Positions 16,404 to 24,020 of a stretch of 31,380 nt of DNA are shown here, piece after piece. How positions within the stretch are numbered: the stretch's first letter is position 1; each line of letters starts with the position of its first letter. The notes beneath the pieces were generated by a model. The model was not told where the DNA came from and did not search any database. It saw only the letters and a program-made list of their open reading frames with translations. The stretch is taken from contig CAZFER010000072.1 of the NCBI GenBank assembly GCA_964517495.1, forward strand, positions 1 to 31,380. The letters are read 5' to 3'. Source of the DNA: CAZFER01 sp964517495. GTDB taxonomy: Bacteria > Hinthialibacterota > Hinthialibacteria > Hinthialibacterales > Hinthialibacteraceae. The translations under genes were made by a program, and so were the position numbers.

Positions 16404-17567
16404 TTATCTCTTTAAACGCCAGGACAGAATGCCTTGGATGAGCGTATCATCTCCCAACAGATGGCGTTCAACCTTTTCCAATATGGGTGCATCATTCATT
16501 GTAGCCACTCCTTGCCCCATATAGAATGTGGGCGCAAGGTTTCCGCCAATCAATTTTGGGGCAATATAGATCATTAATTCATTGACAAGCCTTTTTTCCA
16601 AAAAGGCAGTATGGATGGTGGGGCCGCCTTCAATCAAAACGCCAAGTATATTCTTTTCAGCCAGAATGGTTAAGACTTGATCCAGAACGAGATGATGGGC
16701 ATCTCCATTAACTTGAAACACTTCTGCTCCCATTGCGCTCAGCGTTTTATGTTTTTCTTCATCTTTTATTTGGTGGCAAAAAATCCAGACGGGGGTTTCA
16801 TCGATGGTTTGCAGGACACGTGCGTTTGAGGGAATGCTTAGGCGGGGATCGAGGATGATTCGGGTAGTGGGGAGATAAGTATCCCGGGATAAATTGAGGG
16901 GTCGGGAGGTTAAAGAGGGATCATCTGCAGTGATAGTTCCAATACCAGTTAGGATGGCATCCACTTCGGCGCGTACATCATGAACATGGGCGCGAGCGGT
17001 TTCAGCAGTGATCCATTTTGACAGGCCGGTTGAGGTTGCGCATTTTCCATCCAAAGACATGGCTGTTTTCAGGATGATCCAGGGGAGATTCGTCTGATGC
17101 CGATGTATAAAGAAGCGGTTTTCGTAGCGTGCTTCGTCTTCCAGGAGACCGACAAGTACTTCCACCCCTTGTTTGCGTAAAATATCAACCCCTTTACCTG
17201 CAACCTGGGGAAAAGGATCGAGTGTGGCGACGACAACCCTTTTAATACCTGCTTCAAGAATTGCATCTGTGCATGGAGGGGTGGTTCCATGGTGGCAGCA
17301 AGGTTCAAGGGTAACATACATGGTCGCTTCGGAGGGATTTTCCAGACAAGATGACAATGCCTCACGCTCAGCGTGAGGCAAGCCTTTTCGCTGGTGGTAA
17401 CCTTCTCCAAGGATAATCGGTGGGGAATCCGGTGTGGGATTGAATTTCGCGATAACGCACCCCACGCGCGGATTGGGTGACACCGTGAACCGGCCCTGGT
17501 GTGCCAGTTCCAATGCGCGGCGCATCAAATCGGCATCATAGGTTAAAAAATCGGATGATTGATTCAA
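16404..17567 (-). CDS. ribD: Bifunctional pyrimidine deaminase / reductase RibD
   Basis: 387 residues. The N-terminal deaminase domain shows the zinc site H65AE67 (PHAEREAL) and C90/C99 (EPCCHHGTTPPC), preceded by VSPNPRVGCVIA. The C-terminal reductase domain (about 165-385) has LPWIILKTAMSLDGKCA, SKWITAETARAHVHDVRAEVDAILTGIGTITADDPSLTSR, and a later GVLIEGGPTIHTAFL, the NADPH and substrate loops. It carries out the second and third steps after GTP cyclohydrolase II. It overlaps the upstream TIM-barrel gene by ATGA at 17564-17567. Confidence 0.96.
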   Translation of the reverse strand: MNQSSDFLTYDADLMRRALELAHQGRFTVSPNPRVGCVIAKFNPTPDSPPIILGEGYHQRKGLPHAEREALSSCLENPSEATMYVTLEPCCHHGTTPPCTDAILEAGIKRVVVATLDPFPQVAGKGVDILRKQGVEVLVGLLEDEARYENRFFIHRHQTNLPWIILKTAMSLDGKCATSTGLSKWITAETARAHVHDVRAEVDAILTGIGTITADDPSLTSRPLNLSRDTYLPTTRIILDPRLSIPSNARVLQTIDETPVWIFCHQIKDEEKHKTLSAMGAEVFQVNGDAHHLVLDQVLTILAEKNILGVLIEGGPTIHTAFLEKRLVNELMIYIAPKLIGGNLAPTFYMGQGVATMNDAPILEKVERHLLGDDTLIQGILSWRLKR

Positions 17568-18382
17568 TGAGAGAGTTGTCCGATGCCGCTTAAGCCCATT
17601 TGATCGGCAAAGTTTAACACACTTTCAATAATGTCTTCAGTTGTCCGTTCCTGGCGGACTTCCACCACAAAGGGGCCGCGAAAATCAAGTTGTCTAAGTC
17701 CATCCAGAATTTCTTCCCAGGGGACAATTCCTTCGCCTGGAATTAAATGTTCATCGGCGTGTCCCCGATTATCGCTGGCATGGACGGAAAAGATTTTTTC
17801 ACCAAATTCTTTTAACACAGCCGGGAGATCACCACTCACATGGGCGCGGCCAATATCCAGGCACATCCCGATATTGGGAAGATCGATTTCCGCAATCCGT
17901 TGATAAAGATCCCGGGTGTTGCCCCCAAAATATGAGATGGGGAAATTTTCGATGGCAATTTTTACGTCACGGTCTTCGGCATAGCCGCTTAAATCCCGCA
18001 AAGTTTCCTGGAGGGCGACCCAGCGTTCTTCTGCTTGCTCTATTTCGCTGTCGATGCTGGTGGGGTGGAAGGTAATCAGAGTTGCCCCCATCAATAAGGC
18101 TGCATCCAGAGCTTTCTGGCAAGAAAGCAAAGTTTCTTCCCGATTTTTTTCTTGTGGATTGGATAAATCACCGACGCTGCTGGGCGCGTGCATCGATACT
18201 TTTCTAAATCCCAATTCTCTTATCGCCATACCGGCTCTTTGCACTTCCTCGGGATCCGTGATATTGAGGTGTCTTTTTGAACAAAAAATTTCAAGTGCTT
18301 CGATTCCATAATTGTGAAGCAAAGAAAGTTTGTTTAAAAATGAGGAAGGCAGCCAAGAATAAGAAGATATTGAAAGGTACAT
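17564..18382 (-). CDS. Xylose-isomerase-like TIM-barrel protein (sugar phosphate isomerase/epimerase family)
   Basis: 272 residues of the AP-endonuclease-2/xylose-isomerase-like fold. Likely divalent-metal ligands appear on successive strands: E in IAIENFP (about residue 148), D in GMCLDIGRAH (about 183), H in FSVHASDNRG (about 208), and E in FVVEVRQE (about 245); HEHLIPGEG-like DEHLIPGEG lies in between. Family members are epimerases, isomerases or inosose-type enzymes, and the substrate cannot be read from sequence. It leads the rib operon (AGGGG 8 bases before ATG) and is translationally coupled to ribD, so a role near pentose or ribityl metabolism is tempting, but a purely transcriptional association is equally possible. 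No FMN riboswitch is visible in front of it. Confidence 0.85.
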   Translation of the reverse strand: MYLSISSYSWLPSSFLNKLSLLHNYGIEALEIFCSKRHLNITDPEEVQRAGMAIRELGFRKVSMHAPSSVGDLSNPQEKNREETLLSCQKALDAALLMGATLITFHPTSIDSEIEQAEERWVALQETLRDLSGYAEDRDVKIAIENFPISYFGGNTRDLYQRIAEIDLPNIGMCLDIGRAHVSGDLPAVLKEFGEKIFSVHASDNRGHADEHLIPGEGIVPWEEILDGLRQLDFRGPFVVEVRQERTTEDIIESVLNFADQMGLSGIGQLSH

Positions 18383-18611
18383 ATAAAACCCCTTTTTTTT
18401 TTAACAATTCAGCCTACACCATTCTAGCCTGCTTCAATGCGTATTCCGAACCTGCATCATAATTCTATTATTAGAAGTCTATCGACCAAGATGAAAAACT
18501 GTCAACCCCACGTGACAAGGTTATATTACTTATATATTATCCTAATAAAATAAAAATGTATAATTTTTTGAAAGCCTTTAAAAGAAAAATAATGGAAAGT
18601 ATGATTCTCTT

Positions 18612-19154
18612 ATGAGTTATGTCCATCTTTTTGTCACATTGAAGATTACCGATAACGTTGCCCATTCCGCTTACCGGACAATCCAAAAGGGTTTGGGAAT
18701 AGAGAGGTTATCATCGATATGCCGTTCAGATTTTTGGGAGTTCGGTTATCCTGGACTTTCATTCCAGCAGGCGTTGCAAACCACTGAGCGGTTAGTTACA
18801 AAAACCTCTCATTTTGTTAATCCTAACAAACATGATTGGTTTCAGCGTGGGAGTGAACAACCGATTGAAGAATTGGGCGTAAATGATATTGCCCTTTCCT
18901 CTGATGCGGTAGTGTTGGTGTGTGACCGTGAAGATGGAGTGGCGGAGAGCACACTGGAAGCGATGCAGCGACTGGCAGGTGAAAATGGAGACTCTCCAGT
19001 TATCTTGCGAAGGGGTGTGTGGTGGGATTTAACATTTAATGGGCTGGAGCCCAGTGAGTTTATAAAAACTGCTGAAAAGATTGCATTTACGCAAAATCGG
19101 CATGAGGGATTGCTTGCCAATCCCCATTATCAAACATATCGTGTATTTTCGTGA
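18612..19154 (+). CDS. Unknown protein with a possible PurS-like N-terminus
   Basis: 180 residues, no signal peptide or membrane helix. The first 45 residues (VHLFVTLKITDNVAHSAYRT, then LGIERLSSICRSDFWEFGY) follow the beta-alpha-beta pattern of PurS, the small subunit of phosphoribosylformylglycinamidine synthase; this is only a resemblance by eye and the rest is longer than PurS. Later parts are unassigned. The start has no strong ribosome binding site (GGAAAG is about 13 bases away), though TATAAT at 18559-18564 could serve as a -10. It overlaps the GNAT gene by ATGA, so the two are probably co-regulated. It is divergent from the rib operon across a 229-base gap. Confidence 0.75.
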   Translation: MSYVHLFVTLKITDNVAHSAYRTIQKGLGIERLSSICRSDFWEFGYPGLSFQQALQTTERLVTKTSHFVNPNKHDWFQRGSEQPIEELGVNDIALSSDAVVLVCDREDGVAESTLEAMQRLAGENGDSPVILRRGVWWDLTFNGLEPSEFIKTAEKIAFTQNRHEGLLANPHYQTYRVFS

Positions 19155-20146
19155 TGAGAAATCGAGCGTTTCCTACTTCAACGACTACTTTGGGTGGTGG
19201 AGAATCGATCGTATCGGTTTCGCCTCAGGAATACCACCATGTCCTGGATTTGCTGGAGAGTGCTTTTCCGGATACTCAACGCACTTTTTTTTCGACCATT
19301 ACCCTTCATGATCCCTGGTATGATGAAAAATTCAGTTTGGCATTGATTCAGAATCGTAAATATCTATCCCATGTTCAGATTTTTGATCGTACTTTGATTA
19401 TGGAGGGTGAACCTGTTCGCTTTGGGGGAATTGGCAGCGTGGGGACTCATCCGGAAGAACGCGGGAAGGGGTACGCCACCGCTCTTATGAATCATGGGTT
19501 GGAATTGATGGCCAATGAAGGCATGAAGGGATCGCTGTTATTTACAAGAATCAATTCTTTTTATGAGGATCTCGGCTGGAAAACCTTGCGGCAGTTTGAT
19601 CAGTTAATACCGGTGGAGGGGTTGAAAAAATTCAAAACCATGCCCGCCCGCTGCCGGATTCTTCGTGGAAATGATTATACGGCTTTACACGAAATGTATT
19701 CCAATCAGCATGAATTTATTCCTGGGCTGCTGCAGCGGAACTTGGATTATTGGGAGGTTCGTTCCAAGTGGATGAATCATGTTCCCTCGATTATTGAAAT
19801 TGAGGGTAAGCCTGCGGGGTATTTTTATACAGCCCGTTATCATCCGGATGAGCCGGTTTTGAATATAACTGAATTTGGATTGCAGGAACCGAAAGAGCAA
19901 ATCATACAAGCCATGTTGGGATATATGGCTCTTAAAGCAGAGGATGTGGCATGTTGCCACATAAAAGGGTTTTTTGCCCAGCATCCATTGATAAAAGATT
20001 TTCTCCAATCCAATAAAATTCCCATGACTGATTGTGAACATTCTTATGTGATGTGGCGTGATTTGAATGAATCTGGCCTTTTTGATAAAATTCAATCCTT
20101 GGTTAAGAAGAAACGTTGGCTGTATTGGACTACAGATGCATTTTAA
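19151..20146 (+). CDS. Two-domain GNAT-type acetyltransferase (Eis-like layout)
   Basis: 331 residues. The acetyl-CoA-binding motif A is clear: VGTHPEERGKGYATALM (residues 97-113, with the R/Q-x-x-G-x-G/A loop), followed by INSFYEDLGWK in motif B. The N-terminal GNAT domain ends near residue 160 and a second, more divergent domain follows to about 310, with a third short stretch of aromatic residues at the end, comparable to Eis-family N-acetyltransferases. Substrates of this family include aminoglycosides and protein lysines; nothing here tells which. Translationally coupled to the upstream unknown gene (4-base overlap). No terminator is obvious between it and the ABC exporter. Confidence 0.87.
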   Translation: MMRNRAFPTSTTTLGGGESIVSVSPQEYHHVLDLLESAFPDTQRTFFSTITLHDPWYDEKFSLALIQNRKYLSHVQIFDRTLIMEGEPVRFGGIGSVGTHPEERGKGYATALMNHGLELMANEGMKGSLLFTRINSFYEDLGWKTLRQFDQLIPVEGLKKFKTMPARCRILRGNDYTALHEMYSNQHEFIPGLLQRNLDYWEVRSKWMNHVPSIIEIEGKPAGYFYTARYHPDEPVLNITEFGLQEPKEQIIQAMLGYMALKAEDVACCHIKGFFAQHPLIKDFLQSNKIPMTDCEHSYVMWRDLNESGLFDKIQSLVKKKRWLYWTTDAF

Positions 20147-20269
20147 TCGTGTTGTAATTTGAATCATAAAAAAAAGGGGTTTTGGTGTGTAATCAAGGAT
20201 ATTTTTATAATGTAAGACATGGGCGGCGGCGCAAAAGCCGCTATTTTTGTGGTTATAGGATGTGAACGA

Positions 20270-22048
20270 ATGAAGCAGAAAATTCATGAAGGCACCAGTA
20301 TGTTCAGGGCGCTATTGGAATACCTTCGACCGGTGGCTTCCCGGGATTTGGTGGGAGTGGTGGCTTTGATTGGCCATAGTTATCTGATTGTGATTATCCC
20401 TTCGTTGGTGAAACATATCATTAACGGCCTTGAGGGGGATATGACCCACCAAGCCCTTTTACACTATTGTTTATATATCGTGGGATTATCCATTTCAGCG
20501 GCGTTGCTGTTATTTTTTGCACGATGGACTATCATTGGGGCTTCACGGCAAATTGAGCAGCAAATGCGCAATGATTTGCTTAAGCATATTTCATATTTAT
20601 CGCCCCGGTTTTATCACAATATTAAAACCGGTGATTTGGTGACACGTTTCGCAAGTGATATTGAGCAAGTGCGGCTTTTGGTTGGGCCTGGGGTAATGTA
20701 TCCAGGGCAAACCATCATGACAACCACCCTGGCGCTGTATTCCATGTTTATGTTGGATTCCGGTTTGACCTTTCTGCTCCTGGGATTGATATTCATTCTC
20801 CTTATCTTTGTTAATTTCAACACCCGCCGCTTGCACATGGTTTACAGGCAAGCCCAGGAATTCTATTCAGATATGAGTGCCAAGGTACAAGAGAATTTTA
20901 ATGGAATCAGGGTGATTAAAGCCTATTGCCAGGAAGAGGCGGAATATGAACGCTTTCGGGAACTGAGCGATAAGTTTGTGGATCGTAATATCGAACAGAT
21001 TAAATTGCGGGGGTTATTGTTCCCTGTTATCCGCTTTATCGCTGGGGTGGGGACGGTGGCTATTCTATGGATTGGGGGAATGAAAGTCATTGACGGGAAT
21101 CTTACCCTGGGTGATCTTGTTCAATTTGCCATCTATTATCAAATGTTGATGTGGCCGATTATTGCCCTGGGTTGGATTATCAATGTGATTCATCGGGGAG
21201 CGGCTTCCTGGCGGCGTATTAAGGGCATACTGGCAACCCAGCCGGAAGTGGTTGTTGATAAACAGCCTGATCAGGAAGATCGATTGCATGGGGAAATTGA
21301 AGTACGTAACTTTACGTTTTCTTACTCAGAAACGATGCCTCCCGTTTTGAAGAATATTTCCTTCCATGTTTATCCAGGCCAAACGTTGGCTATTGTGGGG
21401 CCAACGGGCTGTGGAAAGACCACGATTGTCAATTTGTTGCTGCATTTATATCAATTACCGCGTGGCTGTATTTTTTATGATGGCCGGGATATCAATGATA
21501 TCCCGCTGGAAACCTTGAAAAATTCCATTGCATATGTTTCGCAGGAAGTGTTTTTGTTTTCTGACACCATTCGTTCCAATATCCTGTTTGGGGTGCCGGA
21601 GACGGTGGAAATGCCGGAAGAGGAGCTCAACAATGCGGCGGAACGAGCGCAACTGGCTGAGGATTTAAAATCCTTTCCCAACCAGATGGAGACGGAGATT
21701 GGTGAACGTGGGATTACCTTATCAGGCGGGCAAAAACAGCGAACTGGTATAGCACGAGCACTGATTCTCAATCGTCCCATTCTTATTCTCGATGATTGTT
21801 TATCCGCGGTGGATACGGATACCGAAGAGGCCATTCTGCGGGGAATGAAAAGTGCAATTCACCAATCAACCGCCATTATTATCAGCCATCGTATATCGAC
21901 GGTGAAATATGCTGATCATATTATCGTGCTGGATGAGGGTGAAATTGTGGAAGAAGGGAGTCATGAGGAGTTGGTCGACCATGAAGGGCTTTATGCGCGT
22001 ATTTATAAGCGGCAATTGCTGGAGGAAAGTTTGGGGATAAGAAGTTAA
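20270..22048 (+). CDS. ABC exporter half-transporter (permease fused to ATPase)
   Basis: 592 residues: six membrane helices (about 20-310, including the intracellular-loop pattern FYHNIKTGDLVTRFASDIEQV) then a nucleotide-binding domain with Walker A GPTGCGKTT (about 376-384), LSGGQKQR (about 484-491), Walker B ILILDDCLSAVD (about 504-515) and ISHRIS (H-loop). The residue after the Walker B Asp is Asp, not Glu, which marks the degenerate half of heterodimeric exporters such as MdlA or BmrC/YheI; no second half is adjacent. ATG 20270 is preferred over an upstream in-frame start because AGGA lies 9 bases before it. Likely exports a lipid, peptide or drug; substrate unknown. Confidence 0.93.
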   Translation: MKQKIHEGTSMFRALLEYLRPVASRDLVGVVALIGHSYLIVIIPSLVKHIINGLEGDMTHQALLHYCLYIVGLSISAALLLFFARWTIIGASRQIEQQMRNDLLKHISYLSPRFYHNIKTGDLVTRFASDIEQVRLLVGPGVMYPGQTIMTTTLALYSMFMLDSGLTFLLLGLIFILLIFVNFNTRRLHMVYRQAQEFYSDMSAKVQENFNGIRVIKAYCQEEAEYERFRELSDKFVDRNIEQIKLRGLLFPVIRFIAGVGTVAILWIGGMKVIDGNLTLGDLVQFAIYYQMLMWPIIALGWIINVIHRGAASWRRIKGILATQPEVVVDKQPDQEDRLHGEIEVRNFTFSYSETMPPVLKNISFHVYPGQTLAIVGPTGCGKTTIVNLLLHLYQLPRGCIFYDGRDINDIPLETLKNSIAYVSQEVFLFSDTIRSNILFGVPETVEMPEEELNNAAERAQLAEDLKSFPNQMETEIGERGITLSGGQKQRTGIARALILNRPILILDDCLSAVDTDTEEAILRGMKSAIHQSTAIIISHRISTVKYADHIIVLDEGEIVEEGSHEELVDHEGLYARIYKRQLLEESLGIRS

Positions 22049-22138
22049 AAAAGGGTGTTTGTATTGATGGGTTAAAAAGGGCGAGCCATTTTACGATTTT
22101 AGTTTGTATTGATTGCGATTTTAGAGGAAGGATCTGAC

Positions 22139-23749
22139 ATGAAACGATTACTTTTGGTGGCGGGTTTTATCGTTTTATCCAACATTGGGTTGATTTATGC
22201 GGATGTGTTGTTGATTGAACTGGGCGAGGAAGATGAAGCGCTTGTTTTGGATTACATTCGGCGGGGGGATGGGGAACTAAAACCAGCGATTGAGCAAGGG
22301 GGGGCAAGCTATCATTATGAATGTCTGGATCAGGATGGAAATGTGATTGAAGAGGGGGATTTTTCCTTTCCTCAACGGCCTTATACCGATGGTGTTCCTA
22401 TTCCGGAGCGCCGTTCGCTTCTGCTTCAAATTCCCTGGAAGAGAGAATTTGCCACGTTTCGATGTCAATCGTTGGCCACGAGGGGAGCATCTCGAGAATC
22501 GCTGTCCTTTTCCATTCCCCAAAAATTGGCGCAGTTTCAAAAGCGAGTCCAAGTCAGCGCCTTGCAGCCGGAATCGATTAAAATTAGCGATAATGGGCCT
22601 GACGAGAAGCGGTTGACGATCGTGTTTGTTGGGGAAGGGTATGCGGAATCTGATCAATCAAAATTTGAATCGGATGTGAGTGATACGGTCAAAGTGATGT
22701 TTCGGCGTCATCCATGGAGGTATTACCGGGACTTGCTCAACATTTATTATATTAGAAATTCAATTTCCACCGATTCAGGTATAGGCATTGATTCTCCGAG
22801 GAATACCTTGTTTCGACTCTATTATTATTATGGTTTGAATGGGCGATTGATATGGTCCCCTTCGTCTGAGACTTTGATCACTCGTTTTTTGTCCAGGTAC
22901 GCTCCAGCTTCGTTTGATTTTGCATTTGTATTGGTTAACGATCAGTCAGGGGTTGGGGGAAGTGGGGGATTGTATCCCATTTTTAATTTGGATGATAATT
23001 CAATCGAAATTGCACTCCATGAATTTGGGCATTCTTTTGCTTTTTTAGCTGATGAGTATGTTGATGAAGCCGCTGCTGACCGTTATACCTTTGATCCCAA
23101 TTATCCCAATGTGATGGAGTATCTATCCCGGCAGGTGAGCCGCTTAACCAATAATGATTTACCCTGGGGTATATGGATCGAACCTGGAGTATCGTTTCCG
23201 GGTGCTGGATCGAATGGAATTGGCCTTTTTGAAGGGGCGTTTTATCATGCCCAGGGGTATTACCGTCCCAAGGAACGTTGCCTGATGCGTGGTTATGGTG
23301 TGGATTTCTGTGATATTTGCACAGAGGCTCATGTGGTGCGTTTGTATGATTTTGTTTCCACGATTGATTCGGTTAGTCCTTCTGATCATGCATTAATCAT
23401 TTCTGAAAATGAGCCGGTTGAGTTTTCGGTTATTAAAAGTCAGCTGGATAATCCCAATGTGGAGATTGAGTGGATTGTGGATGGAATACCGGTTGGAAAT
23501 GAACCCACGTATACATTGGATCCAATAAACTACAATCAGTCGACCATCGATCTGACAGTCGATGTCAGGGATAGGACTGATCTGGTTCGTCATGATCCGT
23601 TAGTGGATGGTTCATACAATCCGGCTACTGGGCGTGGTATTCATCGTGCGGAAGACAACAGAATTCAGGATTCCCGTCAATGGAATATTCAAATTGATAT
23701 CCCAACAGTGGTGAGGGATTATGGTTTACATGAGCTCTTGTCACCCTAG
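22139..23749 (+). CDS. Exported metallopeptidase of family M64 (IgA-peptidase type)
   Basis: 536 residues. MKRLLLVAGFIVLSNIGLIYA is a signal peptide, so the enzyme acts in the periplasm or outside. Zinc site H294EFGH298SFAFLADE306 is the extended HExxH motif of M64. Before it, TIVFVGEGYAESDQSKFESDV and PWRYYRDLLNIYYI are family blocks; after it, ERCLMRGYGVDFCDICTEAHVVRLYDF is the conserved Cys-rich end of the domain. The last 130 residues look like an Ig-type or carbohydrate-binding-like beta domain. ATG 22139 is chosen because GAGGAAGGA sits just upstream; a TTG 30 bases earlier is possible but would spoil the signal peptide. Despite the family name, IgA cleavage should not be assumed; most environmental members have unknown substrates. 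Confidence 0.92.
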   Translation: MKRLLLVAGFIVLSNIGLIYADVLLIELGEEDEALVLDYIRRGDGELKPAIEQGGASYHYECLDQDGNVIEEGDFSFPQRPYTDGVPIPERRSLLLQIPWKREFATFRCQSLATRGASRESLSFSIPQKLAQFQKRVQVSALQPESIKISDNGPDEKRLTIVFVGEGYAESDQSKFESDVSDTVKVMFRRHPWRYYRDLLNIYYIRNSISTDSGIGIDSPRNTLFRLYYYYGLNGRLIWSPSSETLITRFLSRYAPASFDFAFVLVNDQSGVGGSGGLYPIFNLDDNSIEIALHEFGHSFAFLADEYVDEAAADRYTFDPNYPNVMEYLSRQVSRLTNNDLPWGIWIEPGVSFPGAGSNGIGLFEGAFYHAQGYYRPKERCLMRGYGVDFCDICTEAHVVRLYDFVSTIDSVSPSDHALIISENEPVEFSVIKSQLDNPNVEIEWIVDGIPVGNEPTYTLDPINYNQSTIDLTVDVRDRTDLVRHDPLVDGSYNPATGRGIHRAEDNRIQDSRQWNIQIDIPTVVRDYGLHELLSP

Positions 23750-23839
23750 TTTCTGAAATCATGGGATGGTTTATAATGGGAGATGTAAAAAAAATGCAGT
23801 TGGTTTTTTTTATTGTAAGTGGTCAGCCAATTGAAGTGC

Positions 23840-23930
23840 CATTCCCTTCCCAAGACTGGGAGGGGCAGGGGAGGGTTGAAAATCATTTAACCCCCTCCTA
23901 ACCTCCCCCATTTCATTGGGGGAGGAATTG
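23840..23930. repeat. C-rich/G-rich palindromic intergenic repeat, composite
   Basis: Two hairpins in tandem: CCTTCCC with GGGAGGG around AAGACT (23846-23865 region), and a perfect 9-bp one, CCTCCCCCA (23902-23910) with TGGGGGAGG (23917-23925) around TTTCAT. GGAGGGTT and AACCCCCTCC between them also pair. The CCCCCTCCTAACCTCCCCC wording is typical of a short repeat dispersed in intergenic DNA of many bacteria. It lies between the M64 and CocE genes and resembles the element at 13354-13392. Confidence 0.55.
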
Positions 23931-24020
23931 TGGGCCGATTATACGATGTTGCTCCATTTATACTTTATATGGCTGACACGTTACTTTTATTTTAATTTTA
24001 ATGAAAAGAGGATCGATACC

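Noticed and set aside
18383..18611. FMN (RFN) riboswitch before the riboflavin operon
   Set aside because: I looked for the conserved AGGGC/GACCGGCGGT-like blocks on the minus strand and saw none; a covariance search would be decisive.
23916..24020. 35-residue N-terminal extension of the CocE-type protein
   Set aside because: It starts inside a palindromic repeat; ATG 24021 has a good ribosome binding site and starts the signal peptide.
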